From Deinandra increscens subsp. villosa (lineage: Eukaryota > Streptophyta > Magnoliopsida > Asterales > Asteraceae), in the NCBI GenBank assembly GCA_039602395.1, contig JBCNJP010000006.1, positions 66,530,509 to 66,594,508 on the forward strand: a stretch of 64,000 nucleotides of DNA, in the 5' to 3' direction. The position numbers and the translations under genes were made by a program. Of the stretch, positions 10,642 through 22,031 are shown piece after piece; position 1 is the stretch's first letter; each line of letters opens with the position of its first letter. Below the pieces are notes generated by a model. It saw only the letters and a list, made by a program, of their open reading frames with translations, had not been told where the DNA came from and ran no database searches.

Positions 10642-10914
10642 CTAACCTAATTTTCTAAACAAACTAAAAGATAGAGTTTGGTTAAACGTTAACAAAGATT
10701 GAGTATTGGAGCTCTCATTTTCCATTGTGTCCTGATCGACCCCGATTCAACTTACCACTACTATACTGTCCACGATTGGTATACTTGCCCGTGTAATGTG
10801 GTAAAATGGTAGTTGTCAAGTAAATCAGGTATTATAAATTTAAAAGCTTCAGCTGCTACACAGGTTTGAAAAACTGTCATATTTTTAGAAAGCCTCAGCA
10901 CACACCACAAGACC
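10640..10914 (+). other. Upstream sequence of the interrupted ORF
   Basis: Unique-looking sequence between the TA array and the ATG at 10915. It may be the leader of the retroelement or gene whose reading frame begins at 10915. No clear TATA box or primer-binding site was recognised. Confidence 0.3.
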
Positions 10915-11008
10915 ATGGAGCAGAACTACAAAAACCTCATCAATATTGGCACCGAAGAAATCAAAAGAATGAACGATGAGTTGAAGAAAATAAAGGTGGA
11001 TGTCATAG

Positions 11009-11345
11009 TGAAAACGCGAGAGCGGTGGATCGTCTACTCAATCTAGCTATTTCGAATACTAGAACGTAATTAGAGATTGTTTATTGATCAACGAGGAACA
11101 AGTTTACAACTGGAAACACTCAGAAGACTCACAGAGAAAACACACTAAGAACACACACTTAAGCTCACAAAGTTCTATATAAAATACAAAGAACTGGAGT
11201 CTACACAAAGTAGTACTTCGTGAGGTCACAAAGTGTAACTTCGGGTCCCACTTCGTGTCACTTCAGGTGTCATTTCGTGAGCAGCATCAGTAGCATATTT
11301 GTCTTGTTCAAAAACTTCACACGACGAATCGATCATGCTGTAACA
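11009..11345 (-). repeat. 3' LTR of the TR-GAG-like element
   Basis: Begins TGAAAACGCGAGAGCGGTGG and ends CATGCTGTAACA (plus-strand reading). It includes repeated CACTTCGTG/GGTCAC motifs. It lacks a segment around ATCCATTTATACACAAGCTG that is present in the other LTR. Confidence 0.85.
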
Positions 11346-13099
11346 ACACCCCCCCTCCCCCCGACGTGTGAAGTATCTGGTCATCCACAAAATTTGTATC
11401 TTCAATCAAACACCCCCTCAACTTGATGGTTAGTCTGATCTTGAATACTCGACGATGCACAGTGTGTTTCATTTCTATCACCTGCTTCAAAAGACTTGAA
11501 GTTGTAACATTCTTCTTCACTTTAGTACATGTTCAATCATAAATAATCTTGGCGTAAAATGTCTCTCTGAGACCCCAAGATGTGGATTTTGAAATTTGAT
11601 TTGTATCCCGTGTCGATCATATCGAAAACAAAACAGAAACAAAATATTTTTGACTTTTAGAAAGTTTATATCAAAACAAACCTAAAATCTTTTTGATTTT
11701 TTAAACTTATGCTAAAACACACCGAAATTTTTTTTGATTTTCTGACATGAACTGAAATTGCAATACAAAATCAAACTCTATTTTTGGTTTGAGAAAAATC
11801 ACTTTCTGGGATCATATTAATCGCACTGGACTACACTTCAATCTCAACTAATTGAAGCACACAAGCCATGCTGAATGCTGGTATAATTTGTCCATTTTAT
11901 TTGCTTTGACCAGTGTACCACACACTATCAAATAGTGAATTGCATTCATGATATCGTCAACATTGTTCCATTAAAAAAGAAATAAGAACGTTAAATCGTC
12001 TACCTTAAGATCGATCTTTCGATACACATATAAGGCCTGGGATTTAACAAAATAAGAAAAATAAAAGCTATTTGAAGTTGTATAATTCAACAAAAATCAG
12101 GTCGGTACTCCCGTACACGTAGAGAAAGTCCGGTGAATTATACGAAACACCAACGAAAATAAAGCAGAACCTCAAACGGACAACAATCAAGTCGATCTTT
12201 CGATATGCAGAGAAAGTCTGATCGTTTGAGAAAATAAAGAAAATCAAACGAGTTTAAATCTTTGCAAAATGAACACATGTATACACAGTGACTTCTCATT
12301 TTCCTTTTTCACACATTTATCTATTTTTGTCATGAAATACACTTCAAGATGTTATCCACTTAGTCAAGCATAGCATTAAGTGTATATCACATTTGAATAC
12401 TTTCTGATTTGCCGAGCCTACCAAGCATATCAAACAAATGATCTTATGGCTTGTTCATCTATTCTATCCATGAGTCAACCATCATTTCTTAATGATCAAT
12501 TTCTCAAAATCTTATATTTTGCATGTATTCACCTTCACCATGTGCATCTCTCCCCATAACATGACTTTACTCCCCCTAAAATGAAAGACACTATTTTTGG
12601 CCTTTTTACTTTTCTCCCTCTAAACTACAAACGGAAAAGTAAAGAAAGAAAACTGATCAACCAACAAGGATACTTGTCAGTTTCAGCTTTTCAAAAAAAT
12701 TTCAGGTTAGAAAGATGAATCATGAAATTTAACTTAAGATAAGCAGAATACTCATCCATCAGCAACTATTCAATCACTGATAGGTCTTATACAAGTACCT
12801 GCACACTGGTCAAACACATCAGTTTATAAATGACCCGAAGCGAATCGCTTCTGGTCGGGCAGTGTCCTGATTTTGCTTCGAAACCACCTTAGGTTTCCTT
12901 TGTTGTTGTTTTGGTAAATTAGCATTTGATGAATCAATCACAGTTGATTGTAATGAACCACCCACAAGTGAAATATTTGAAACTTTTGAAATAAATCTTT
13001 CTTGCTTTTTGAAAAATGTAGGTTAAAATTCATCAAACACTCTACCATGTTCATCAATGAACTTTGGTTTGGCAATTTTACCAACAAGCGGAACCTTTC
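11346..13099 (-). other. Noncoding interior of the TR-GAG-like element, where pol would lie
   Basis: Directly next to the 3' LTR is a C-rich run (the complement of the polypurine tract). The rest is AT-rich, full of stops on both strands, and shows no recognisable pol motif. Short repeats of AGAAAGTC(C/T)G and GATCTTTCGATA occur near 12008-12200. Confidence 0.6.
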
Positions 13100-16003
13100 T
13101 TATTCTGTGACTAAAAAAAGTAGAAACTGAACAATCTTGTGCCATATGCCCCTTTTGGCGACAATTGTAACACAACTGGATGTTTTGTCCCACCGTTTAG
13201 GAATCTGCATAGTTTCATAAAACATATTATCTCCAAAATGATCATAGAAAGAATCAAATACCTGATGCCTGTGATCATGAACCCATTTTGATGTTGGGCT
13301 CTTTGGAGTATAATGAGAACCACCAGAAGAAAACCTTGTAGATTGCTTCTTCATGTTCTTTTGTTCAACATTTTTTCACAAAAACTTCAGATATTTTCTG
13401 AGCATCCGCACAGTGAAGTGGAAGTTCTTTGTTAGAAAATATTTGTTCCGAACCTTGAGCTTGTAGAATCTCTAATGTTGAACTTTTTCTGCTCTGAAAA
13501 CATCCTTCTGAACTTGTTTCAAGTTAATTTTCTTCTATTTGTTGTTTTTGAGTTGTAACACCACCATCTTCAACAATCTTTGACTTAAAACCCAAACCAG
13601 CATTTTTACCAGAACTCTTCTCTTCCGAACCAGCAGATATATGCACGTTCTTAGCCAAACTTGAAAACTCAGCTTTGACTTCTTTAACATCCTTCTTTGC
13701 ATAGAAAAGAGTCCCATCAATATCAGTATGATATCGAATCTTCTCAGTTGAAATAGCTGACTTCTCATTTTCAATGGATGGAGAACCAGACACAAACTAT
13801 GAAAACTTAGGAATCGTAGATTTCTTGTCATTCTTCTTGCCAGTCTTTTTGTTCTTCTTTTGCTTCAAAACTTTCTCTTCGTTAGATTTAGAATCAGAAA
13901 ACTTAGAATAATCACAATCTTCAACCTTTTCCTTCAAAACATTGACAGCTTCCTTGATAATAGCCGAGGGTGTAACTGTCTTATTAAACACTCATTCAAA
14001 ATTCTCATATTTTTCCAATAAATTTGTGAACGATTGTGAATTTGTGAAATTATTCATAAGACTATTTGTATCAATCACCTGGATCTTCAAATTAAAAATC
14101 TTATGTTGTGCTTCAGCTAATTCCTTTTCTGTTGCGATCAGCTTCTTTGCAACCCGATTTGTTTCAAATTTTTGCAACCTTAAATTTTCTAACTCACCAA
14201 ACAATTCTTTCTTCAAATTATCCTCATTTCTTTTCTGGATATCAATATTTGTATTCAACAACTTATTCACCCTTGCTAATTCCTTCTTTTCTTCCAACAT
14301 TCTTTCATTATCATCATGATAACCTTATGCTTTAGCAGCGAGTTCATCAGAAGTCTTATTGAGCACATCTAACTAAATCTTTGATTTCTCAAACAGATTA
14401 TTGAAATCATTCAACATCTTTTGCTTCAGCTTTCCATTTTTTAGCTTCTTTGACTAGCTCAACATTCTCTTTAGATACCTTTGCAACTTTCAATTCAAAA
14501 TCCTTACCTTCTTTCTTGGAAACCTTTAATTATTCTTTTACCAATTGGTGTTCAACAGTAAGAAGATTAACTTCTTTCAACGAAGAAACATTCTCTTTAA
14601 ACAAACTATCAACCTTAGCTTCATAATTTTCATTCTCAGCTGATTCATAAGAACTTGTATCTGAATAATAATCATATTGTGCAGATGTGACAATTAATTC
14701 CAATTTATCAAAACCTTTACCCCAATCATAAGTCCCATCATTTTGAATAGCCAACGCTTTCGTAGTTGAGTTACTTGATGAAGCTTGAGAACCATTAGTA
14801 GTAGTTCTGGAATCATATTTATTGGTTTGAGATTGTTGACATTCTCTTGCAAAATGTCCAAGTTTTGAACATTTGTAACATTTCACCTTGGAATTATCTA
14901 ATCCCAGATTTCCATCTTGATTAATAGATCTCCTTCGAGTTTTCCCTAAATATCTTCTTGATCTCTGTGATAACATAGCCAATTGCCAAGCAATATCCAT
15001 TTCATCTAGATTATCTTCGTCAATTGCATTAAAGTCTTCTCTACTCAGCTTAGCATCACCAACATTGTTGATAATAAACCACGAGAAGATGAGATTAAAG
15101 CAGATATTAATGCAGCACACTCATCAGTTGTCTAGATAGAAAATGCATTCTGATTTGTTAAACCTGGAATTGTAAAACTGCAACCCCTAGAAGAATAAGA
15201 AATTTCAGAAATTCCTAAAACATTTCTAATAAATGCAGTACTTGGTGCAGAACTAAAACTAATTGGTTTAGCCTTTGCATTTATGCTTGCTGCATTCTGA
15301 CCATGATATACTCTGGATTTTGCAATTGAGCAGTTGATTTGTTTGAAGCCATCCTCTCCATTTCTCGTGCATGAAGCTTTCCTGTTAACTCATGAAAGGA
15401 TAATCTTGAGAATTCTTTGTCATGTGTAATCAGTAAAACATATTTCTCCTAATTCTGTTGTAATGCTTCCAACAATTTTTCTATCAGTTATTCATCAGTT
15501 TTCTCTATTCCAACAACTTTCAATTCACTAATAAGATGTGAATATCTAGACACAAGAGAAGTGATGTTTTCTTTATCATAATGCCGATAATTATGAAATT
15601 CTTTGTTCAACACCTTTCGCCTACTCTTTTTGTATTGATCGTTTCCTTCACACCTTGCAGACAAAGCATCCCATAATTGTTTCGTCTTTTTGCATGTGCT
15701 AAATTGATGTAACTGTTCGATAGGTAAAGCCATGGTAAGATAACCAAAAGCTTTTTGTTCAAGTTAATAAATTTTCCTCTCTTCAGATGAAAAATCTTTG
15801 ATCTCTTTATACTCGCCTCCATTAGTTGGACATGTGTACAATTTCTCAATTGGAATCTATAGATCAATATCATTAGTGCTGACATAAGCAGAAAATCTTT
15901 GATTCCAATTAAGATAATCCTCCAATTATAATAACTTGGGAACTTTCTGACTTGTTCCTATTTTGTTATCAAAATTGATCAAGGTTTGCATCGCATTTTG
16001 CAT
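13100..16003 (-). pseudogene. Degenerate copia gag with two CCHC zinc knuckles
   Basis: The minus-strand ATG at 16001-16003 starts MQNAMQTLINF. The frame then shows EDYLNWNQRFSAYV and LPIEQLHQFSTCKKTKQLWD, matching the UBN2-type copia gag, but is broken by in-frame stops near 15940, 15858 and 15765 and by later frameshifts. A first zinc knuckle CYKCSKLGHFAREC (CX2CX4HX4C) lies near 14870. Long Lys/Glu-rich coiled-coil segments follow (13992-14300). A second knuckle CYNCRQKGHMAQDC lies near 13130-13175, in a frame shifted from the preceding Ser/Lys-rich segment. Gag would package the element RNA; this copy cannot make a full-length protein. Confidence 0.75.
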
Positions 16004-16039
16004 GACGGCAATGCTTGGAAATCAGACATCACGAAAAGT

Positions 16040-16370
16040 CTTGAAATTCTGTTCAACCGAACTAATCTGAAGTGAATATACTTGAACCGAACTGAGCCGA
16101 AGTGGATCCAAACTGGACTATTAAAACGAACTGGTCCGAAGTGGATGCGAACTGGATTTGAAATAGCACTTCACAAAATCACCCGAACAGGAAACGAAGC
16201 GAACTGGAGCTATACGAAGTGATCCAAACTGACACTTTCACGAGATGGTCCGAACTGAGATCCAAACTGGTATGAAATAACACTTCGGATGAACAAACTG
16301 ACGCAAACTGGTCCAAAGTAGCACTTCGGATGACGGTTATTTTGTAACAGACTGTTCTTTACCCGAACTG
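16040..16370 (-). repeat. Short interspersed repeats in the 5' leader of the TR-GAG-like element
   Basis: The leader is packed with diverged copies of CCGAACTG(G/A) and CGAAGTGG/CCAAACTGG, often alternating every 15-30 bases. CACTTC(G/A) motifs of the LTRs belong to the same word family. The function is unknown; it could be a packaging or structured RNA region. Confidence 0.5.
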
Positions 16371-16593
16371 GAACAATTTTTTATCAAATTTTGCCATTTT
16401 TTAAGATTTTGAACGAGATTTTCAGCATTAGATCAGATAAAGTGAAAATGAATGATTTAGGATAAAAAATTTCACGAGAAACTCAACTGAAATGATCAAA
16501 ACGAAGCAAAACACTCAAATTTCTCAAAATCGATACTTTTTGACACAAAAATCCTAAAAATAGCATATTTAGATCAGTAGATGGAACTAGAAA

Positions 16594-16605
16594 GCTCTGA
16601 TACCA
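16594..16605 (-). promoter_or_regulatory. Primer-binding site (initiator tRNA-Met)
   Basis: The minus strand reads TGGTATCAGAGC, the classic copia primer-binding site complementary to the 3' end of initiator tRNA-Met. It lies two bases inside the 5' LTR, which fixes the element's orientation as minus. Confidence 0.9.
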
Positions 16606-16607
16606 CT

Positions 16608-16990
16608 TGAAAACGCAAAGAACGGTGGATCGTCTACTCGATCTAGCTATTTCGAATACGTGAACGTAATTAAAGATTGTTTATTGATCAACGAGGAACA
16701 AGTTTACAATCTGGAAACACTCAGAAGAGTCACAGAGAAAACACACTAAGAACACACACTTAAGCTCACAAAGTTCTATCTAAAATACAAAGCACAAATC
16801 CATTTATACACAAGCTGATGCACCCGGACTAGAATCTACATGAAGTGGTACATCGTGTCACTTCGTGAGGTCACGAAGTGTGACTTCGGGTCCTACTTCA
16901 TGTCACTTCGGGTGTCATTTCATGAGCAGCATCAATAGCATCTTTGTCTTGTTCAGATACTTCAGACGACAAACCGATCATGCTCTAACA
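16608..16990 (-). repeat. 5' LTR of the TR-GAG-like element
   Basis: Begins TGAAAACGCAAAGAACGGTG and ends ATCATGCTCTAACA (plus-strand reading). It is 383 bp against 337 bp for its partner. Confidence 0.85.
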
Positions 16991-17339
16991 CATAGCAAAC
17001 CACGAGAGAATCATGAAAATAAATCAAAGCCAAGTTAATCTTGACAAAAAGGTCAATAAATTCAGAGGACAGAAAGACACAGATGATCAACCTTTAAGGG
17101 AAAGAGAATCAAGCTCAGAACATGAAAAAGGAAATCCTTCTGTCATCAATCTTCAAGACTCTCCTCCTCAAGACCAAATTTAGGAGTGGAAAGTACTAGA
17201 AACTGAAATGGAGGAAGTGCATAAATCACCAAAGCAAAGAAAAACTGAGTCCTGCAAGCCACTTCAACCTCCTAAAGGTACTATGCCTCCTCTGTTGGAT
17301 ATATAGTGTCCGACCGTTATATAATATTAACGTAACTAA

Positions 17340-17839
17340 NNNNNNNNNNNNNNNNNNNNNNNNNNNNNNNNNNNNNNNNNNNNNNNNNNNNNNNNNNNNN
17401 NNNNNNNNNNNNNNNNNNNNNNNNNNNNNNNNNNNNNNNNNNNNNNNNNNNNNNNNNNNNNNNNNNNNNNNNNNNNNNNNNNNNNNNNNNNNNNNNNNNN
17501 NNNNNNNNNNNNNNNNNNNNNNNNNNNNNNNNNNNNNNNNNNNNNNNNNNNNNNNNNNNNNNNNNNNNNNNNNNNNNNNNNNNNNNNNNNNNNNNNNNNN
17601 NNNNNNNNNNNNNNNNNNNNNNNNNNNNNNNNNNNNNNNNNNNNNNNNNNNNNNNNNNNNNNNNNNNNNNNNNNNNNNNNNNNNNNNNNNNNNNNNNNNN
17701 NNNNNNNNNNNNNNNNNNNNNNNNNNNNNNNNNNNNNNNNNNNNNNNNNNNNNNNNNNNNNNNNNNNNNNNNNNNNNNNNNNNNNNNNNNNNNNNNNNNN
17801 NNNNNNNNNNNNNNNNNNNNNNNNNNNNNNNNNNNNNNN
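17340..17839. other. Assembly gap (500 N)
   Basis: Exactly 500 unknown bases, a conventional placeholder length, so the true distance is unknown. The open frames drawn across it are meaningless. The sequence just after it (17840-18187) shows nothing I recognise. Confidence 0.99.
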
Positions 17840-18187
17840 TCCCACTGTAAATCCCAACAGGTTCTTGAAGAGAGTCGGGTATTATTATTGTGTTAAAAGT
17901 CTGTTTTTGTATTTTATGATCAAAGAAAAGATTAGTGATATTATGAAAACGCGTTTTCCTATAAGTAAACACTCACTCCAGGAATCCCCAGGTAAGCTTG
18001 CCAGGTCCAGCGAGGGATTTATGCGACATCCTTACCTATGCTAGGAAAACCTGTGTACAGGCCTTTACCAGTTCGGTCCGCGTGATATCTAAGTAGTTTT
18101 ATAAAATATATTTTATAAATGTTTATAGATTTAATACATATATAAATATATATACTTTTATTTAGAAAGTTCATATTTATATGTATA

Positions 18188-18880
18188 CTAGATTTTAACC
18201 ATCCGCGCGTCGCGCGGAGGTGTTCAAGAATGGCATCATAATGTTATAGAAATTGAATTTTGTTACGTTAGTTCTATTAGCTTAGCTTGTTGTTTGTTTT
18301 ACAAAGAGTGAGCTTCACAAAAGATCATGACTTCGTTCATCTCAACGCGCTCTCGTTTGGTTGTGTTCTTCTAGTTTTAATCGTTCGGATAACACATGTA
18401 GAAAAAATAGTTAAACAGCTACACCAACAACAACATAAATTATTGGTGATCAATGAAGGTTAACATGTGGATAATGCAAACACACAAAACTATTGCATTG
18501 CTTTAAGGATACGTGGAGTAAAACGAAAAAAGAAAGCATTAAACGACGAAAATTACTTAGAAAATTATGACCAAATCATATTTACCATTTAAAAGTTTAC
18601 GTATATAACACAACCAAAACAAAAATACAAAAATTAAAAAAATTATAAAACTAAATAATCTAAATGGAGGTTACCGTTGGGATAATGTGGACACACAAAA
18701 CCATTGCAATGGAGGTTACCGCTCTGACACCGTGAATATTGCATTTGTAATATGCAAGCATAATATAAATTATTAGTAACCACTGGATTAAAGCGAACAC
18801 ACAAAATTGATGGTCAATAGAGGTTACCGTTGGGATAACGCGAATACACATAACCGTCGGACTGATCGTAATATCATTTA
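18188..18880 (-). mobile_element. Helitron 3' end (minus strand) with repeated internal motif
   Basis: On the minus strand the sequence reads CCGCGCGACGCGCGG (a perfect hairpin), 11 bases, then CTAG followed by T (host base at 18187), the Helitron 3' signature. Inside, the motif GGAGGTTACCGTTGGGATAA plus GAACACACAAAACC recurs in diverged form near 18448, 18665, 18790 and 18818. The 5' TC end, which should lie to the right, was not found; 18880 is only where the motifs stop. Confidence 0.65.
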
Positions 18881-20237
18881 ATAAGAATAATAAAAAAATA
18901 TTTAATTTGTTGATTTTTAAATATATAAAAACCATTTAATTAATTAAATATATAAAAAAATATTAGATTATTTTAATATATATATCATTAAAATAATAGC
19001 ATTTGAATAAAATAATATAAAAAAAATATTAAAATATTCTAACCAAATATAATATTAATATGTTGTCAATTGTAATATAGTATAATATCTTAGGTATAAT
19101 AAAATATCACGTTTATATTATGCTTTTTAGATATATATATATATATACTTATGTATTATTTTTATACAATATATATATATATACTAATGATAATTGATTT
19201 AACAAAATATATATATGTATCATGTATCACAAAATCATATTTTATTGGCACAAATTAAATTATGATTTTATGTGTTTATGTATTTTTAGCAAAATCCCTA
19301 ATTTGTTATTTTATTCAAATAAATATCAAATTCATTTTTAAAGAGAAATAACTTAGGGCTATTGATCATGATAGTATATTAAGATATCTTCTAAAGTTTG
19401 AAGTCTTGCCCAAATTTTTATATAATAATGTCAAGAAAACCTTAATTTTAGCTTGGTTTTTAAATAATATCAAACATCTTCCAATCATGAAATTGACTTA
19501 GGGGTATCTTAAGTTATGTTATTTTATGTCATCCCTCAAATATTCTGATCCTAACTCTTAACATATTTCAAGAATTTATCAAAATATCATCAAGAACCCT
19601 AGATTATGATCAATTCTGGAACTGGAATCAAACGTATATATGAACTGAAATTGATGGAGGTGTTTTGTTCTACATACCAAATAACGAAGATCTGCAGAAA
19701 ATGAGACCTCGAGAGCTTCTGAATTGCACGAATTTGAGCAGCAAAGATTCGGGTACAAGTTAGGGTTTTTAGAAGATTGCTTGGAGAAATTAAAGCCAAT
19801 AATCGCTGAACCAGGAGTGGGTTATATACTAACAGGGACAAAATCTTGTTAGGACACGAGTTCTGGTGAGTAATCGATCGAAAAGACAGGAATCAGAGGG
19901 TTAAACGGGTGTTAAACATGAAGACAGCCTATGAACACGTCTGCAGGCTACGGGGCATACCACCCAAAATATTTATAAAAGTTGGCGTACCGCCTAGGAG
20001 TCATTTTGGCAGATTTACACATTTAGTCCCAAAAGTTTTATTTTGTGCACTTTTGGTCCTCGAACTTGGATATATTGACACTTTTTAACCCAAAATTCAT
20101 AAAATATATTCTCATTGTATTTCTAATCTTAGAGTATGAATATTTTATTTTTGATGGTTTACGATACTCCCGGTTAATGCCGAAATCATGTAAAAATGCC
20201 AAAATTTCATTATTCTTGTCATAAACCTCTAACTTTT
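18881..20237. other. AT-rich region without a recognised gene
   Basis: Very AT-rich to ~19600. The minus strand of 19600-19860 has a denser, UTR-like stretch ending in a possible donor (TTTG/GTATGT near 19674). The text at 20030-20100 reads like common plant LTR sequence. No protein similarity was recognised. Confidence 0.3.
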
Positions 20238-20541
20238 TGTAACACCTTACTAGTATTTATTTGTGTGCGTGACTAGTATTACACACAAATACAATACATG
20301 TTTGGATTACTCAAGTTGTCTTGTTTTAACTTAAATAAAAAATTGATTGAGATAGAATTCGAGTTTAGATATCGTGATGATTTCAACGAATTGTGATTTA
20401 AAGTATTCAATCATATAATATAATTGAGATTACAACAATCATCAAATATAATATGATTATTAATTGATTCAAGATCATGATCACAATCCAAATTTGAAAA
20501 CGGGTCAAGTAAAATGCATATGGATTGACCGAAGTGTTACA
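20238..20541. mobile_element. Possible solo LTR or small inverted-end element
   Basis: The segment is bounded by TGTAACAC and its exact inverse GTGTTACA and lies directly against the broken edge of the copia pol fragment. There is no matching target duplication, so the boundaries and class are tentative. Confidence 0.3.
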
Positions 20542-21474
20542 CTATTGTTCATCTTGTTGTTTATGTAAATGATATTCTTCTTACTGGCAATGACCTTCAA
20601 GAAATCACTCAATTAAAGTCCTTTCTAGATGCTACATTCAAGATAAAGGATTTTGGGCGTCTCAATTACTTCTTAAGTATTGAAGTTGTGCATTTTTCAA
20701 GAACTTGTTTCTTCTCCTAAGTCATGTCCGCTTCCTGCTAATCTCCAATTACTTACTACTGATGGTCCTCTTTATGCTGATCCTTTTCAATATCGTAGAT
20801 TAGTAGGCAAATAGAATTACCTCACACATACTAGGCATGATCCTTGTTTTGCTGTCCAGTTTGTTAGTCGGTTTATGCAATCACTACATGTTCCATATGG
20901 GAAGCTGCATTATTACATACTCTTGCTTATGTTCAAGCTTCTTTTACACAAGAATTATTCTTTAATAATTCTTCCGATTTCAGACTTAAAGCATATCGTG
21001 ATGCTAATTAGTCATCCTGCCCAAATACCAGACGACTAGTGACTGGATTTGTTATTTTACTAGGTGTAGTGGTAGTTCTATTTCCTGAAAATCAAGAAAC
21101 AACCAACTGTTTCTCTTAGCTCTGCAGAGGCATAATATCGATCTATGAGTAGAATGACTGCTGAATTAACTTGGTTGTCACGAGTTTTACATGAGTTTTC
21201 AGTTCCTAATATCCTACCAATTGATCTTAAATGTGACAGTAAGTCTGCCATCCATATTGCTCGCACTCCGCTGTACCATGAGAACCATAAGAGAACAAAA
21301 CACATTGAATTGGATTGTTATTTTGTTCGAGAAAAATTACAAGCATGTTTGATTCATTTAACACATGTTTCTACTACTGATCAACCAGCTGATCTTTTTA
21401 CTAAGTGCCTTTCAAGTCCAAAACTACATGATTTTATCTCCAAGTTGGTGTTGTCCCACCCTCCAACTTGAGGG
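20542..21474 (+). pseudogene. Decayed Ty1/copia pol (reverse transcriptase end and RNase H)
   Basis: The reverse transcriptase remnant starts IVHLVVYVNDILLTGNDLQE, where the catalytic YVDD box is changed to YVND. It continues KIKDFGRLNYFLSIEV before stops and frameshifts. LYADPFQYRRLVGK and HDPCFAVQFVSRFMQ follow, then the RNase H part LSSAEA, ELTWLSRVLHEF, CDSKSAIHIARTPLYHENHKRTKHIELDC (in two pieces) and ADLFTKCLSSPKLHDFISKL. The last ~108 codons (21145-21471) are still open. The 5' side is cut at about 20541. Confidence 0.85.
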
Positions 21475-21476
21475 GG

Positions 21477-21677
21477 TGTTGGTTTATATCGAAGATAAAG
21501 ATTTGTACCTCCTGCTTCTACACTTGTACATAGTCAACGATATTAGTTAGATTGTCTGACTTTGTTTGCTAGAGAGTTTTTAGTTGTTTAGAAGGTAGTT
21601 AGTTGTTTATTATGCTTATATATATACCTTAGTTCGTTAATGAGAAATTAAGCTTTTCTCCCAAATTCATTTTCACA
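21477..21677 (+). mobile_element. 3' LTR of the decayed copia element
   Basis: The polypurine stretch GAGGGGG precedes TGTTGGTTTATATCG. The element-like sequence ends with TTTTCACA at 21677, giving ~201 bp with TG...CA ends. A TATATATACC stretch near 21617 could be the promoter. No second LTR is in the window. Confidence 0.65.
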
Positions 21678-22031
21678 AATTGACAAATATATAATTTAAG
21701 TTATCTGACTCAAATGTAACCGTGCCTTGATCCCTCTAAAATAAGTTACTAAAACTTGTGACAGTATATTTTTAGGTATCCAAACACTTTAGCATTGCTG
21801 ACAGTCGTGGGTCGTTGGGAAATTGGAGTTTTTATAGAATAAAGAATTAGTGACGAGATTGGTGTGTTGTTCTTAAGTCTATAAAACTATCCATATATTG
21901 TAAAAAAGTTGGCTGGTTGTAATTACTTGTACGTTCTACTTCGAAAGTTGTACATTAATTTGTTTTGGATTTTGGCATTTTGAAAGTCTTTAACCGCCAG
22001 AAGTTGGAAGTGGAGAGTTTGTGTGTGTGTC

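Larger units (their letters stand above)
11009..16990 (-). mobile_element. Complete copia-type LTR element with gag but no pol (TR-GAG-like)
   Basis: A 5982-bp element with TG...CA LTRs is flanked by a perfect 5-bp target duplication CATAG (11004-11008 and 16991-16995). The minus-strand order is 5' LTR (16608-16990), primer-binding site, leader, gag, a long noncoding stretch, polypurine tract (11346-11362 as its complement) and 3' LTR (11009-11345). No integrase, reverse transcriptase or RNase H motif is present in any frame. This matches the published concept of terminal-repeat retrotransposons with a GAG domain (TR-GAG), which depend on another element's Pol. The LTRs differ by an insertion of ~45 bp in the right LTR and by scattered substitutions. 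Confidence 0.85.
10915..17183 (+). pseudogene. Charged, probably gag-like reading frame split by a retrotransposon
   Basis: An ATG at 10915 opens a frame (MEQNYKNLINIGTEEIKRMN...) rich in Lys, Glu, Asn and Gln. It is cut after 11008 by the element at 11009-16990. Beyond the second copy of the target site (16991-16995), the same codon phase resumes (ANHERIMKINQ...) and runs to a TAG at 17181-17183. It then stays open in the same frame for ~40 more codons to a stop near 17308. The two parts therefore belong to one gene whose continuity is restored if the element and one CATAG are removed in thought. Length and composition suggest the N-terminus of a retrotransposon gag or a coiled-coil protein; no named family was recognised. 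The N gap begins soon after, so the 3' side is unknown. Confidence 0.6.

Noticed and set aside
17226..17972. Frames spanning the N block
   Set aside because: They consist mostly of unknown residues and cannot be judged.
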